This document shows positions 15,379 through 24,720 of a stretch of 64,000 nt of DNA, piece by piece; the first letter of the stretch is position 1, and each line of letters starts with the position of its first letter. The DNA is taken from assembly GCA_900450595.1 (NCBI GenBank), contig UGGS01000001.1, forward strand, positions 558,001 through 622,000, given 5' to 3'. A program made the translations under genes and the position numbers. The notes under the pieces are model-generated. The model was not told the origin of the DNA and did no database searches. It was given only the letters and a program-made list of their open reading frames with translations. Origin of the DNA: [Flavobacterium] thermophilum. GTDB taxonomy: Bacteria > Bacillota > Bacilli > Bacillales > Anoxybacillaceae.

Positions 15379-17202
15379 TTGCAGCTGCAAGTAACCAACA
15401 GTCCGTTTAGCCAGGAGCAGATTGAGCTCTTGAACCGTTTGTTGCCGACGTTGACGCCAGCGCAAAAATTTTGGCTGAGCGGGTATTTGGCCGCCGCCGA
15501 GTCGGCCGCTGCTGTGCTTGACGCCGAAGCGCCCGCACTGCTTGTCGGGGGCGGGAAACCGGTTTCGAAAGAAGTGACCGTTCTGTACGGTTCGCAAACC
15601 GGCAATGCGCAAAAACTGGCCGAAAAAGCAGGCAAGGCGCTTAAGGAGCGCGGATTCGAGGCGAAAGTGTCGTCCATGCTTGACTTTAAGCCGAATGAAT
15701 TGAAGAAAGTCGAGACGCTGCTCATCGTCGTGAGCACGCATGGGGAAGGCGATCCGCCAGACAACGCGGTGTCGTTTTACGAGTTTCTCCACAGCAAACG
15801 GGCGCCAAAGCTCAACCATCTTCGTTTCTCTGTCTTGGCGCTTGGCGATACGTCGTATGAACATTTTTGCCAGACGGGGAAAGATTTTGACAAGCGGCTC
15901 GAGGAGCTCGGGGGAGAGCGGTTTTATCCGCGCGTCGACTGTGACGTCGACTACGAGGAAGCGGCGGCGAAATGGCTTGACGGCGTGCTTGCCGAGCTGA
16001 GCAAAGGGGCCAATGCCGAGGCCGCGCCAGTGTTGTCGGCCGCTGCGGCCGTGCCGAAAGCCGAACCGGCGGTCGTCTATTCGCGGAAAAATCCGTTCTC
16101 GGCTGAGGTGCTGGAAAACATCAACTTAAACGGCCGCGGATCGAACAAAGAAACGCGCCATCTCGAATTGTCTCTTGAAGGATCGGGGTTGAAGTATGAG
16201 CCGGGCGATGCGCTTGGCATCTTCCCGAAAAACGATCCGGAGCTTGTCGATCTCATCATTCAAGAAATGAAATGGAACCCGGAAGAAACGGTGACGATCG
16301 ACAAAGACGGGGAAGTGCGGTCGCTCAAAGAAGCGCTCACGTCCCATTTTGAAATCACTGTGTTGACCAAAGCGCTGTTGCAAAAGCTTGCGCCGCTGTC
16401 GAAAAACAGCGAGCTTCAAGCGCTCGTTGCCCCAGGCAATGAGGCGAAGCTGAAAGAATACGCCAAAGGCCGCGACTTATTGGATGCGTTCCGCGACTTC
16501 GGCCCATGGGATGCGGCGCCGCAACAAGTCATCTCGATTTTGCGCAAAATGCCGCCGCGCCTGTACTCGATCGCGAGCAGCTTAGCGGCCTATCCAGATG
16601 AAGTGCACTTGACGATCGGCGCGGTCCGTTATGAGTCGCACGGCCGCCTGCGCAAAGGGGTGTGCTCGACGTTCTGCGCCGAACGCGTCCAAATCGGCGA
16701 TACGTTGCCGGTCTTTGTGCAGCCGAACCCGAATTTTAAGCTGCCAAAAGACCCATCGACGCCAATCATTATGATCGGTCCAGGCACCGGAGTGGCGCCG
16801 TTCCGCGCCTTTATGCAAGAGCGTGAGGCGACAGGAGCCAACGGAAAATCGTGGCTCTTTTTCGGCGACCAACATTTTATGACCGACTTCCTGTATCAAA
16901 CGGAATGGCTCGCTTGGCTGAAAAGCGGTGTGCTGACTAAAATGGATGTCGCCTTCTCTCGCGATACGGAGAAGAAAGTGTATGTGCAGCACCGGATGCT
17001 CGAGCGAAGCAAAGAGCTGTTCGGCTGGCTCGAGGATGGCGCCGTCGTCTACGTATGCGGCGACAAACAACACATGGCGCGCGACGTCCATCAGACGTTG
17101 ATCGAGATTATCGAAAAAGAAGGCGGAATGAGCCGCGAACAGGCGGAAGCGTATGTCACCGAGATGCAAAAGCAAAAACGATACCAACGCGACGTCTATT
17201 AA
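15379..17202 (+). CDS. cysJ: Sulfite reductase (NADPH) flavoprotein alpha subunit
   Basis: 607 residues. Passes electrons from NADPH through FAD and FMN to the hemoprotein CysI for reduction of sulfite to sulfide. The order is N-terminal extension, flavodoxin domain ([19 protein letters not shown]), connecting domain, FAD domain (RLYSIASS, then GVCSTFC), and NADPH domain ([15 protein letters not shown], and a C-terminus ending in aromatic RDVY). I chose the TTG at 15379 because B. subtilis CysJ starts at the corresponding LQLQV sequence and GAGGTGG lies 8 bases upstream; an ATG five codons earlier has no ribosome site. The Ala/Pro-rich linker after the flavodoxin domain is normal. cysI follows 26 bases later. 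Confidence 0.95.
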   Translation: MQLQVTNSPFSQEQIELLNRLLPTLTPAQKFWLSGYLAAAESAAAVLDAEAPALLVGGGKPVSKEVTVLYGSQTGNAQKLAEKAGKALKERGFEAKVSSMLDFKPNELKKVETLLIVVSTHGEGDPPDNAVSFYEFLHSKRAPKLNHLRFSVLALGDTSYEHFCQTGKDFDKRLEELGGERFYPRVDCDVDYEEAAAKWLDGVLAELSKGANAEAAPVLSAAAAVPKAEPAVVYSRKNPFSAEVLENINLNGRGSNKETRHLELSLEGSGLKYEPGDALGIFPKNDPELVDLIIQEMKWNPEETVTIDKDGEVRSLKEALTSHFEITVLTKALLQKLAPLSKNSELQALVAPGNEAKLKEYAKGRDLLDAFRDFGPWDAAPQQVISILRKMPPRLYSIASSLAAYPDEVHLTIGAVRYESHGRLRKGVCSTFCAERVQIGDTLPVFVQPNPNFKLPKDPSTPIIMIGPGTGVAPFRAFMQEREATGANGKSWLFFGDQHFMTDFLYQTEWLAWLKSGVLTKMDVAFSRDTEKKVYVQHRMLERSKELFGWLEDGAVVYVCGDKQHMARDVHQTLIEIIEKEGGMSREQAEAYVTEMQKQKRYQRDVY

Positions 17203-17228
17203 TCTCAAAAGAAGGAGTGGGATCGAAA

Positions 17229-18950
17229 ATGGCGAAAGTCGTGTTAAAAGCGCCGGACGGACCGCCAAGCGATGTGGAGCGCATCAAGCAGGAAAGCCGT
17301 TACTTGCGCGGCACGCTCGCGGAAACGATGGAAGACCCGCTCAGCGCAGGAATTCCAGAGGATGACAACCGGTTGATGAAATTCCACGGCAGCTACTTGC
17401 AAGACGACCGCGACGTGCGCACCGAGCGGCAAAAACAAAAACTGGAGCCTGCATACCAGTTCATGGTTCGCGTCCGCACGCCGGGCGGGGTGGCGACGCC
17501 GGAACAGTGGCTTGTCATGGATGAGCTCGCCCGCAAGTATGCGAACGGCACGTTGAAGCTGACGACGCGCCAAGCGTTCCAATTGCACGGCGTCTTAAAA
17601 TGGAACATGAAAAAAACGATGCAAGCCATTAACAACGCGCTGATGACGACGCTTGCGGCGTGTGGCGACGTCAACCGAAACGTCATGTGCAACCCGAACC
17701 CGTACCAGTCGGAAGTGCACGCGGAAGTGTACGAATGGGCAAAGCTGATCAGCGACCATTTGCTGCCGCGGACGAGGGCGTATTACGAAATTTGGCTTGA
17801 TGATGAAAAAGTGGCCGGCACGCCGGCGGTTGACGGCGAAGAAGAGCCGATTTACGGACCGACGTACTTGCCGCGGAAATTTAAAATCGGCATCGCTGTC
17901 CCGCCGTCGAACGACGTCGATGTGTTCTCGCAAGACATCGGGTTCATCGCCATTGTCGAGGACGGCAAGCTTGCCGGGTTTAATGTCGCCATCGGCGGCG
18001 GCATGGGGATGACCCATGGGGACAAAACGACGTATCCGCAGCTTGCCAAGGTGATCGGCTTCTGCCGGCCGGATCAAGTGGTCGAGGTGGCGGAGAAAAT
18101 TATGACCGTTCAGCGCGACTACGGCAACCGCTCATCGCGCAAACACGCTCGCTTTAAATACACGATCGACCGCCTTGGCCTTGAAACGGTGAAAGAAGAA
18201 ATTGAGCGCCGCCTTGGCTGGAAGCTCGGCGAAGCGCGCCCGTACCATTTCGAGCATAGCGGCGACCGCTATGGCTGGGTCGAAGGCGTCAATGGGACAT
18301 GGCACTTCACACTCTTTGTCGAAGGCGGACGCGTCAAAGACTACGACGATTACAAGCTGATGACCGGCCTGCGCGAAATCGCGAAAGTCCATACGGGCGA
18401 TTTCCGGCTGACGCCAAACCAAAACTTGGTCATCGCTAACGTCACGAGCGAGAAAAAGCCGGAAATCGAGGCACTCATCGCCAAATACGGCTTGACCGAC
18501 GGCCGCCGGTACACCGCCTTGCGCCGCAACGCGCTCGCCTGTGTCGCCTTGCCGACGTGCGGCTTGGCGATGGCGGAAGCGGAGCGCTACTTGCCGAAGT
18601 TGCTTGATAAAATCGAGGAAATCATCGATGAAAACGGCTTGCGCGACGAAGAAATCACGATCCGCATGACGGGCTGTCCGAACGGTTGCGCCCGCCACGT
18701 GCTCGCCGAAATCGCCTTCGTCGGCAAAGCGGTCGGAAAATACAACATGTACCTCGGCGCTGCGTTCAACGGCACGCGCCTTGGCAAACTGTACCGCGAA
18801 AACATCGGCGAAGAAGAAATTTTGCGCGAACTGCGCGTCCTCCTATCCCGCTATGCGAAAGAGCGTCTTGACGGTGAACATTTCGGCGACTTCGTCATCC
18901 GCGCCGGCATCGTCAAAGAAGTGACGGATGGGACGAATTTTCATGATTAA
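17229..18950 (+). CDS. cysI: Sulfite reductase hemoprotein beta subunit
   Basis: 573 residues, usual length. Carries siroheme coupled to a [4Fe-4S] cluster and reduces sulfite to sulfide by six electrons. The cluster cysteines are in [19 protein letters not shown] and [12 protein letters not shown], and the siroheme-contact arginines are in [16 protein letters not shown]. The start ATG follows AAGGAGTGGGATCGAAA, 26 bases after cysJ, with no terminator between, so the two form one operon whose products assemble the holoenzyme. A strong terminator follows. High GC and regular codon use mark it as resident core sequence. Confidence 0.96.
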   Translation: MAKVVLKAPDGPPSDVERIKQESRYLRGTLAETMEDPLSAGIPEDDNRLMKFHGSYLQDDRDVRTERQKQKLEPAYQFMVRVRTPGGVATPEQWLVMDELARKYANGTLKLTTRQAFQLHGVLKWNMKKTMQAINNALMTTLAACGDVNRNVMCNPNPYQSEVHAEVYEWAKLISDHLLPRTRAYYEIWLDDEKVAGTPAVDGEEEPIYGPTYLPRKFKIGIAVPPSNDVDVFSQDIGFIAIVEDGKLAGFNVAIGGGMGMTHGDKTTYPQLAKVIGFCRPDQVVEVAEKIMTVQRDYGNRSSRKHARFKYTIDRLGLETVKEEIERRLGWKLGEARPYHFEHSGDRYGWVEGVNGTWHFTLFVEGGRVKDYDDYKLMTGLREIAKVHTGDFRLTPNQNLVIANVTSEKKPEIEALIAKYGLTDGRRYTALRRNALACVALPTCGLAMAEAERYLPKLLDKIEEIIDENGLRDEEITIRMTGCPNGCARHVLAEIAFVGKAVGKYNMYLGAAFNGTRLGKLYRENIGEEEILRELRVLLSRYAKERLDGEHFGDFVIRAGIVKEVTDGTNFHD

Positions 18951-18969
18951 AGTGGTCAGGGTGAAATGG

Positions 18970-19007
18970 AAACCAGCCTCTCCTTGTTTAGGGGAGGTTG
19001 GTTTTTT
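18970..19007 (+). terminator. Rho-independent terminator of cysJI
   Basis: AACCAGCCTCTCC/GGGGAGGTTGGTT is a 13-bp stem with one G-T pair, a 7-base loop and a TTTTTT tail. Confidence 0.9.
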
Positions 19008-19195
19008 GTTGCTTTCATGCAATGGCTTCGGTGTTTTGTTCATTGTAGCCGCATTCAATCAATATGAGGTTGTAATAAAGGATTTCCGATCTCCATGTCC
19101 TATCTTTATCACTTGAAAAGCTGGCACGGTGACAAAAAGAGCGAACAATGCTATGTAAAAAAGTTGCAACTTATATAATTCACAAAATATTTCAA
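19008..19195. other. Spacer between the cysJI terminator and the transposase remnant
   Basis: There is no convincing gene here. The AT-rich part from about 19100 abuts the point where the transposase reading frame meets a stop. That junction may mark the edge of a deletion that removed the right half of the insertion sequence. Confidence 0.4.
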
Positions 19196-20068
19196 CTATA
19201 CCCAACGGAAAAAGACTTCAACAGTCCAACGTTGTTGGTACATGTCGGCAATGGTTTCCGCAGACGCATGGAAGAGATTCGTCACGACCCGAATGTCGCG
19301 GCCATTCGCATCTCGAAAGATCACCACCCGGTGACGCTTGGTGGAGCGGCATTGTTTCGTCCCCAACTGGCACGTGAAGTCGGCTTGAACCGATGAGGAT
19401 GTGCTGGAAAGGCGTTTCAAGCTTTTTTTCTGATGAAGTTCGATGTTGTCCTTCATCCGAATGACAAAGAGCTGATGCTGCTCTACAAATCGATCGAGGC
19501 GTTCGATTTTGACATACGCCCGGTCTTCCACCAGCACTTGTTGAGCGTTCGTCAACTGTTCTCCCACCGGGCCATCGTGACGCAGTCCGGTCGTTTCCAC
19601 CACGTCTGCCGGCAGCGAGGATTCCGGCGAATACGCGACGTGCAGCTTCACTCCGGCGCGTTCGCCGTGATACGGAGCCCATGGGAGGCGGTTTTTCCCG
19701 ACCGTGACGGTCGTCGAATCCACCACCCGAAGCGGTTTGGGAAACCGAAGCGAACGGCGGGTTTGGCGGTTGCACTTGGAAATGATCAACGCCAACAAGC
19801 GTTTCATGATATCATAGGGAACTTCTTTCGCTTTCTTGGATACAGTTGAATAATGGAATCGCGGCAATCCATACAGAGGCCCCACATCGGCTCCGTGGCG
19901 AAAGCTTTTCCATTGATGCATGGCGGCCAGCAGGAAGAAGTGAATCCACTCGCGCAACGGAAAGGTTCGAGACGAATCACGATCCCCAACCGCTTCGGCA
20001 ATCCGTTGAATCTCTTCATCCGAAACAAGTTTTTGCATCAAATTCGGGAGTGTGGTATGCTTGTTCAT
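19196..20068 (-). pseudogene. Truncated IS4-family transposase
   Basis: The remaining 290 residues carry the first parts of an IS4-type DDE transposase: VVDSTTVTVGKNRLPWAP with the first Asp, VLVEDRAYVKIERLD with the second, and YQQRWTVEVFFRWV with the Y-(2)-R-(3)-E part of the YREK signature. The frame then hits TAG exactly where the signature Lys should be, so the K and the usual C-terminal tail of about 80 residues are lost. I chose the ATG at 20068 because AGGAGGTG precedes it. No right terminal repeat is visible downstream. The transposase is almost certainly inactive. Confidence 0.8.
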
Positions 20069-20070
20069 AG

Positions 20071-20127
20071 AGAGCACCTCCTGGGTTTGTTTGTGTCGCT
20101 ACTCACATTCTACAGGAAAGGTGCTCT
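20071..20127 (-). promoter_or_regulatory. Hairpin burying the IS4-type transposase ribosome binding site
   Basis: On the minus strand AGAGCACCT (20127-20119) is perfectly complementary to AGGTGCTCT (20079-20071). The second arm overlaps the GGAGGTG Shine-Dalgarno sequence and ends two bases before the start codon. It is the same design as the ISL3 leader hairpin at 649-705. Confidence 0.55.
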
Positions 20128-20480
20128 TTTTTCTATACCCTTTGGATTTTATTGGATAATCAACACGCCTGATGCTGTTGCATACAAATCGGCAGCATTT
20201 TCGCGAGAAAAAGCTGAATTATACAAGATGAAAAAGATGTTGGGACCAACAGCATGTTGTACAACATTTTCCAGCCTTCCGATCTTGCTGGTCAACAATG
20301 GATGCTGCGCCGAAATTGGCAACCTCGAGAGGTGCAGGAATTTTAGAAGGCTGAACGTATTTCGCCCCTCTTTTGCCCCCCATCGTCCTTCTAGAGGAAG
20401 GGTGTCTCAAACGAAAGAGAACCTTATTTTTGTCGATAAATGAAGAAAAAATAAGAAAACAGAAAAAAAATGATGAAAAT
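20128..20480. other. Gene-poor stretch with a possible protein remnant
   Basis: There is no intact gene. One plus-strand frame near 20225-20350 reads NSMLYNIFQPSDLAGQQWML then RRNWQPREVQEF and stops. It has some protein character but no start, and may be gene debris next to the insertion sequence. Confidence 0.35.
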
Positions 20481-20511
20481 ATTGACAATGATAATTTTTA
20501 TCAATTAAAAT
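20481..20511 (+). promoter_or_regulatory. Fur-box promoter
   Basis: TTGACA (20482-20487) and TAAAAT (20506-20511), 18 bases apart, enclose ATGATAATTTTTATCA, a good match to the Fur 7-1-7 box (TGATAAT-N-ATTATCA). Iron-replete Fur should cover this promoter. It lies 300 bases before the siderophore transporter operon, with no intact gene directly behind it. Confidence 0.65.
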
Positions 20512-20710
20512 ATGAAATGTGAAAATGATAATCCCTCTCTTTTTAGGGTTTGGGCAGGAACATGGTTTTCAAAAGAATGGAGTGAGATGTGGTGGCCGCA
20601 TGCGGACAGAATGGCTTGACTTGAAAAGAACAGCGATTGAGGAGATGCCAGCCATCTTGGCGGTGCTGGTTGCTTCTCAACACAAGCAGAATTTATCTTT
20701 TTAATTAGGA

Positions 20711-20731
20711 AAGATAATCAATATCATAATT
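20711..20731 (+). promoter_or_regulatory. Second, weaker Fur-box-like site
   Basis: AAGATAATCAATATCATAAT has two overlapping GATAAT/ATATCA half sites. It lies about 85 bases before the first permease gene and could be the operator of the transporter operon itself. Its match is poorer than the upstream box. Confidence 0.4.
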
Positions 20732-20815
20732 GCACCTGTAAAGCAATTGAGTCTGGACATGGCATCGTCATTCGACTTGTATGATGGGATAGAACGGGAG
20801 ACAGGATGAGAAAAC

Positions 20816-21763
20816 ATGAAAAAATGGATGGTGCTTCTTGTTGTTTTGGCTGCGGCATCATTGTTTGTCGGTGTGCATGATTTATCGCCTCGCGAGCTGT
20901 TTGCCGGCGACCGTGAGGCGTGGGAAGTGTTTTTGATCAGTCGCTTGCCGAGGCTCATCAGCATTCTGATCGCCGGGTCAAGCGTGAGCATTTGCGGCTT
21001 GATCATGCAGCAGTTGAGCCAAAACCGATTTGTGTCGCCGACGACGGCGGGAACGATGGATTGGGCGCGGCTTGGCCTGTTGGTGTCCATGATTGCATTC
21101 GCTGCCGCAGGGCCGCTTGTGAAGGCGGCTATTGCCGTTGTGTTTGCGTTTGCGGGGACGCTGCTGTTTATGACGGTTTTGGATCGTGTGAAGTACAAAG
21201 ATTCGATCTTTATTCCGCTCATCGGCTTGATGTTTGGCAATATTGTCGGTTCTGTCACGACGTTTTTGGCTTATAAATATGATTTGATTCAATCGATGTC
21301 CGCATGGATGCACGGCGATTTTTCCGTTATGATGCAAGGACGTTATGAAATGCTGTATGTGAGCGTTCCGCTCATGGCAATCGCTTATGTATACGCCAAT
21401 CGGTTTACGATCGCCGGCATGGGGGAGGAGATGGCGACGAACTTAGGGGTTCGCTACCGTTCGATTGTCTACACTGGTCTCCTCATTGTCGCTGTTGTTT
21501 CTGCTGTTGAGGTGTTGACGGTTGGGACGCTGCCGTTTTTAGGGCTGATCGTTCCGAACATCGTCACGATGTATTATGGGGATCATTTGCGCAAAGTATT
21601 GCCGTTGACAGCCATATTTGGCGCTTTGTTTGTGCTGATTTGCGATGTATTTGGCCGAGTCGCCATTTATCCATACGAAATTCCGATCGGCTTGACGGTT
21701 GGAGTAATCGGAAGCGGTGTCTTTTTATATTTGCTCGTAAGGAGAACGAAGCAGTATGTCTAA
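20816..21763 (+). CDS. yclN: Iron-siderophore ABC transporter permease (YclN type)
   Basis: 315-residue FecCD-family inner-membrane permease with about 9 helices. It moves ferric siderophore across the membrane together with the YclO-like partner. Conserved features are SRLPRLISILIAGSSVSICG, then QNRFVSPTTAGTMDWARLG, and TVGTLPFLGLIVPNIV near the ATPase-coupling loop. It closely resembles B. subtilis YclN, part of the petrobactin importer YclNOPQ, so a 3,4-catecholate siderophore is the likely substrate. It is the first gene of a tight operon: the next gene overlaps it by 8 bases. Fur-like sites upstream suggest iron repression. Confidence 0.92.
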   Translation: MKKWMVLLVVLAAASLFVGVHDLSPRELFAGDREAWEVFLISRLPRLISILIAGSSVSICGLIMQQLSQNRFVSPTTAGTMDWARLGLLVSMIAFAAAGPLVKAAIAVVFAFAGTLLFMTVLDRVKYKDSIFIPLIGLMFGNIVGSVTTFLAYKYDLIQSMSAWMHGDFSVMMQGRYEMLYVSVPLMAIAYVYANRFTIAGMGEEMATNLGVRYRSIVYTGLLIVAVVSAVEVLTVGTLPFLGLIVPNIVTMYYGDHLRKVLPLTAIFGALFVLICDVFGRVAIYPYEIPIGLTVGVIGSGVFLYLLVRRTKQYV

Positions 21764-22706
21764 TCGGATGAAAGTGGTTGTGCTCGTGGTATTGGCGCTC
21801 GGATTGATCGTGTTGTTTTTGTTTACACACTTGCGAGGGGATTTTGACTATGTGTTGCGCTCGCGGAGCGAAAAGATTGTCGCGATGGTGCTTGTCGGTT
21901 GGGCGGGGGCGGTTTCGACCGTCTTATTTCAGACAATGACCAATAATCGTATTTTAACTCCAAGCATTATTGGGCTTGATTCCGTTTATATGCTTGTACA
22001 AACTGCTGTGGTGTTTTTGTTCGGTTCGACGACGTTGACCATGATGGGCAACACCTTGCACTTTCTCTTGTCTGCTGGGTCGATGATCGGTTTTTCAGTT
22101 TTATTGTATTCGTTTTTGTTTCACCGTGAAGGGCAAAATTTATATTTCATCTTGCTTGTTGGGATGATTCTCGGTACGTTTTTCCAAAGTTTGACGTCTT
22201 TCATGCAATATTTGATTGACCCAAATGAATTTTCCATCATTCAAGATCGAATGTTTGCGAGCATCAACAATATAAAAACAGACTTGCTTTGGCCGGCAGG
22301 CCTGCTCATTGCGGCTGCGACATTGTATACATACCGTCATCTTCACGAGTTGGACGTGCTGTCGCTCGGCAAAGATCATGCGATCAATTTAGGCGTGGCG
22401 TATGAAACGGTCGTCAAACGGCTGCTGATGATTGTGGCGGTGTTGGTGTCGGTTTCGACCGCGCTTGTTGGTCCCATCATGTTTTTCGGATTGATAGTCG
22501 CCAATGTGGCGTATGCGTTTTTTCAAACGTATGAACATCGTTATTTGCTTGCAGGAGCGGCGCTGTTCGGCATCATCGCCCTCGTTGGCGGCCAGCTGGT
22601 AGTCGAGCGAGTGTTCACCTTTTCGACGACGTTGTCTGTCATTGTCAACATGGTCGGAGGCGTCTATTTTCTATACCTTTTGTTAAAGGAGCGAAAAGCA
22701 TGGTAG
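21756..22706 (+). CDS. yclO: Iron-siderophore ABC transporter permease (YclO type)
   Basis: 316-residue partner permease of the FecCD family with 9-10 hydrophobic helices. The start ATG overlaps the stop of yclN, and AAGGAG lies 11 bases upstream inside yclN, so translation is coupled. Family features are TNNRILTPSIIGLDSVYML, SLGKDHAINLGVAYETVVKR (the segment that docks on the ATPase) and TALVGPIMFFGLIVANVAY. The pair YclN/YclO should form the membrane channel as a heterodimer. The ATPase gene overlaps its end by 7 bases. Confidence 0.92.
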   Translation: MSNRMKVVVLVVLALGLIVLFLFTHLRGDFDYVLRSRSEKIVAMVLVGWAGAVSTVLFQTMTNNRILTPSIIGLDSVYMLVQTAVVFLFGSTTLTMMGNTLHFLLSAGSMIGFSVLLYSFLFHREGQNLYFILLVGMILGTFFQSLTSFMQYLIDPNEFSIIQDRMFASINNIKTDLLWPAGLLIAAATLYTYRHLHELDVLSLGKDHAINLGVAYETVVKRLLMIVAVLVSVSTALVGPIMFFGLIVANVAYAFFQTYEHRYLLAGAALFGIIALVGGQLVVERVFTFSTTLSVIVNMVGGVYFLYLLLKERKAW

Positions 22707-23455
22707 AGGTGAAACAAGTATTGAAGCGATACGGCGGGAAGACCGTGATTGACCGTGTATCTTTATCTGTTCCGCGCCGCAAGCTCACATCGCTCATTGG
22801 CCCGAACGGGGCGGGGAAAAGCACGCTTTTGTCCATGATGAGCCGCTTAATTCCAAAAGATGGCGGGGAAATCTGGATTGAAGGAAAGGAAATTGCTCGT
22901 TATCGGACAGAAGAGTTGGCGAAAAAAATTTCCATTTTGAAGCAATCCAACCACATTGCGGCTCGCTTGACGGTACACGAATTGGTGTCGTTCGGTCGCT
23001 TTCCGTATTCGCGCGGCCGCTTGACGCGCCAAGATCGCGACTATGTGCGTGAGGCGATCCGCTATATGGAGCTGGAGCCATTGCAAGACCGCTATATGGA
23101 CGAGTTGAGCGGCGGACAGCGGCAGAGAGCTTATATCGCGATGGTGTTGGCGCAAGATACGGATTATATTTTCTTGGACGAGCCGTTGAACAATTTGGAT
23201 ATGAAACACGCCGTGCAAATGATGAAAGTGTTGCGCAAGCTGGTCGATGAGCTTGGCAAAACGATCGTGATGGTGATGCACGATATTAACTTTGCCTCCT
23301 GTTACTCCGATTATATGGTCGCGTTAAAAGATGGAGCGGTCGTCTGTGAAGGGGATGTTTCATCGATCATGCGCGATGAAGTGCTTCGCGGCATTTATGA
23401 TTTGGATGTGCGCGTGCAGACGATTGAAAATCGGCGCATCTGTGTGTATTTTTAG
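22700..23455 (+). CDS. yclP: Iron-siderophore ABC transporter ATPase (YclP type)
   Basis: 251-residue ABC ATPase. Walker A is GPNGAGKSTLL, the signature is LSGGQRQRAYIAMVLAQ, Walker B is DYIFLDEPLNNLD, and the switch His is in VMVMHDINFAS. It energises the YclNO permease. The ATG overlaps the yclO stop and is served by AAAGGAGCG. The substrate-binding protein gene follows after a 267-base gap, which is unusually wide for this operon type. Confidence 0.94.
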   Translation: MVEVKQVLKRYGGKTVIDRVSLSVPRRKLTSLIGPNGAGKSTLLSMMSRLIPKDGGEIWIEGKEIARYRTEELAKKISILKQSNHIAARLTVHELVSFGRFPYSRGRLTRQDRDYVREAIRYMELEPLQDRYMDELSGGQRQRAYIAMVLAQDTDYIFLDEPLNNLDMKHAVQMMKVLRKLVDELGKTIVMVMHDINFASCYSDYMVALKDGAVVCEGDVSSIMRDEVLRGIYDLDVRVQTIENRRICVYF

Positions 23456-23722
23456 CAAATTCCCATGAGAAAGCGTCCATCTTGACTAGTGAAAAAGCGG
23501 GCTGTGGAAGCCTATGGGCATGCTTGGTGAAGAGCTCCGTCTCGGATTCAAACATGGGACGGGGAGACGCGATCAAAGTCAAGTATATGAAGAAGATTCC
23601 AATTAAGCAAAAAATGGTTGAGCCGGCTTTCATGTTGACATCAGCAAGAAAGGGCGCCCTTTGTCGAGTGAATACGAAAGCCGTCAACATATAATTTGAA
23701 TTTCCAAAGGGGGGTATAGCCA
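23456..23722. other. 267-base gap between yclP and yclQ
   Basis: There is no convincing gene here. One plus-strand frame of about 70 codons has no ribosome site. TATAAT (23690-23695) lies about 30 bases before the yclQ start without a clear -35, so the binding-protein gene may have an added promoter. Confidence 0.35.
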
Positions 23723-24682
23723 ATGAAACAGCGTTGGCTGATGGTAGTGGTTGCTTTGCTTCTCATTGTACTGGCTGCTTGCGGCAATAAGGAGAATACA
23801 AGCAACGGAGCAAGTGGGAAGAATGACGAGAAGAAAACGGAACAAGCCGAGGAAATGACGATCAAGCACCAGCTTGGAGAGGCGAAAGTCAAGAAAAATC
23901 CAGAGAAAGTGGTTGTCTTTGATTTTGGAGTGCTGGACACCCTTGATAAACTAGGGGTGAAGGTGACAGCTTTGCCCCAGATGAACGTGCCGAAATACTT
24001 GGAGAAATATAAAAGCAGCGACTACCAAAACGTCGGCAGCTTGATGGAGCCGGATTTTGAAAAATTGAGCGAAATCAAGCCGGATGTCATTTTTATTTCC
24101 GGTCGTCAAGCAAATTTGTATGACAAGTTGAAAGAGATTGGCCCAACCGTGTATATAGGGATTGACACTCAACATTATTGGGATTCATTTACAAACAATA
24201 TGAAGCTGATCGGGCAAATGTTTGGCAAAGAAAAAGAAGTAGATGAGGAACTGGCCAATATTGAAAAACAAATCGAAGAAGTGAAGACAAAGGCTGCAGA
24301 CAAAAAAGCGCTGATCATTTTGACGACCGGTGGGAAAGTGAGTGCGTACGGCAAAGGTTCGCGCTTTGGGCTCATCCATGATGTGCTCGGCGTGCCAGCC
24401 GCAGACCCGAATTTGAAAGTGACGAATCCTCATGGACAAAGCGTATCATTTGAGTACATTGCCGAGAAAAACCCGGATTACTTGTTTGTCATTGACCGCG
24501 ACGCCGTTGTAGAAGGAAAGCCGACAGCGAAGCAAACGATTGAAAATGCACTTGTGAAAAAGACGAAAGCATATCAAAACGGCCACATTGTCTACTTGGA
24601 TCCAAATTATTGGTATCTCTCAGGCGGCGGATTGACGTCGGTGTCGGAAATGATCAAACAGGTGGAAGAAGGATTGAAATAA
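23723..24682 (+). CDS. yclQ: Iron-siderophore substrate-binding lipoprotein (YclQ type)
   Basis: 319-residue extracellular receptor anchored by lipid. The signal peptide is MKQRWLMVVVALLLIVLAAC with a lipobox ending at Cys20, followed by a Ser/Asn/Lys-rich linker. The mature part is a class III periplasmic-binding fold: KVVVFDFGVLDTLDKLGV, then EIKPDVIFISGRQANLYDKL, and a helical backbone between lobes. It resembles B. subtilis YclQ, which binds petrobactin and other 3,4-catecholates. An AGGGGGGTATA ribosome site lies upstream. A GC-rich hairpin follows the stop. Confidence 0.92.
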   Translation: MKQRWLMVVVALLLIVLAACGNKENTSNGASGKNDEKKTEQAEEMTIKHQLGEAKVKKNPEKVVVFDFGVLDTLDKLGVKVTALPQMNVPKYLEKYKSSDYQNVGSLMEPDFEKLSEIKPDVIFISGRQANLYDKLKEIGPTVYIGIDTQHYWDSFTNNMKLIGQMFGKEKEVDEELANIEKQIEEVKTKAADKKALIILTTGGKVSAYGKGSRFGLIHDVLGVPAADPNLKVTNPHGQSVSFEYIAEKNPDYLFVIDRDAVVEGKPTAKQTIENALVKKTKAYQNGHIVYLDPNYWYLSGGGLTSVSEMIKQVEEGLK

Positions 24683-24687
24683 AAGGA

Positions 24688-24717
24688 CAGGCGGGCTTAG
24701 GCGGCCCGCCTGCTTTA
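24688..24717 (+). terminator. GC-rich hairpin after yclQ
   Basis: CAGGCGGGC/GCCCGCCTG is a perfect 9-bp stem with loop TTAGGCG, then CTTTATC. The T tract is weak but the stem is strong. The next gene converges from the other side. Confidence 0.65.
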
Positions 24718-24720
24718 TCG

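Noticed and set aside
19853..20443. 196-codon plus-strand frame across the IS4-type leader
   Set aside because: Its first half is antisense to the transposase and the rest lacks a ribosome site or recognisable sequence.
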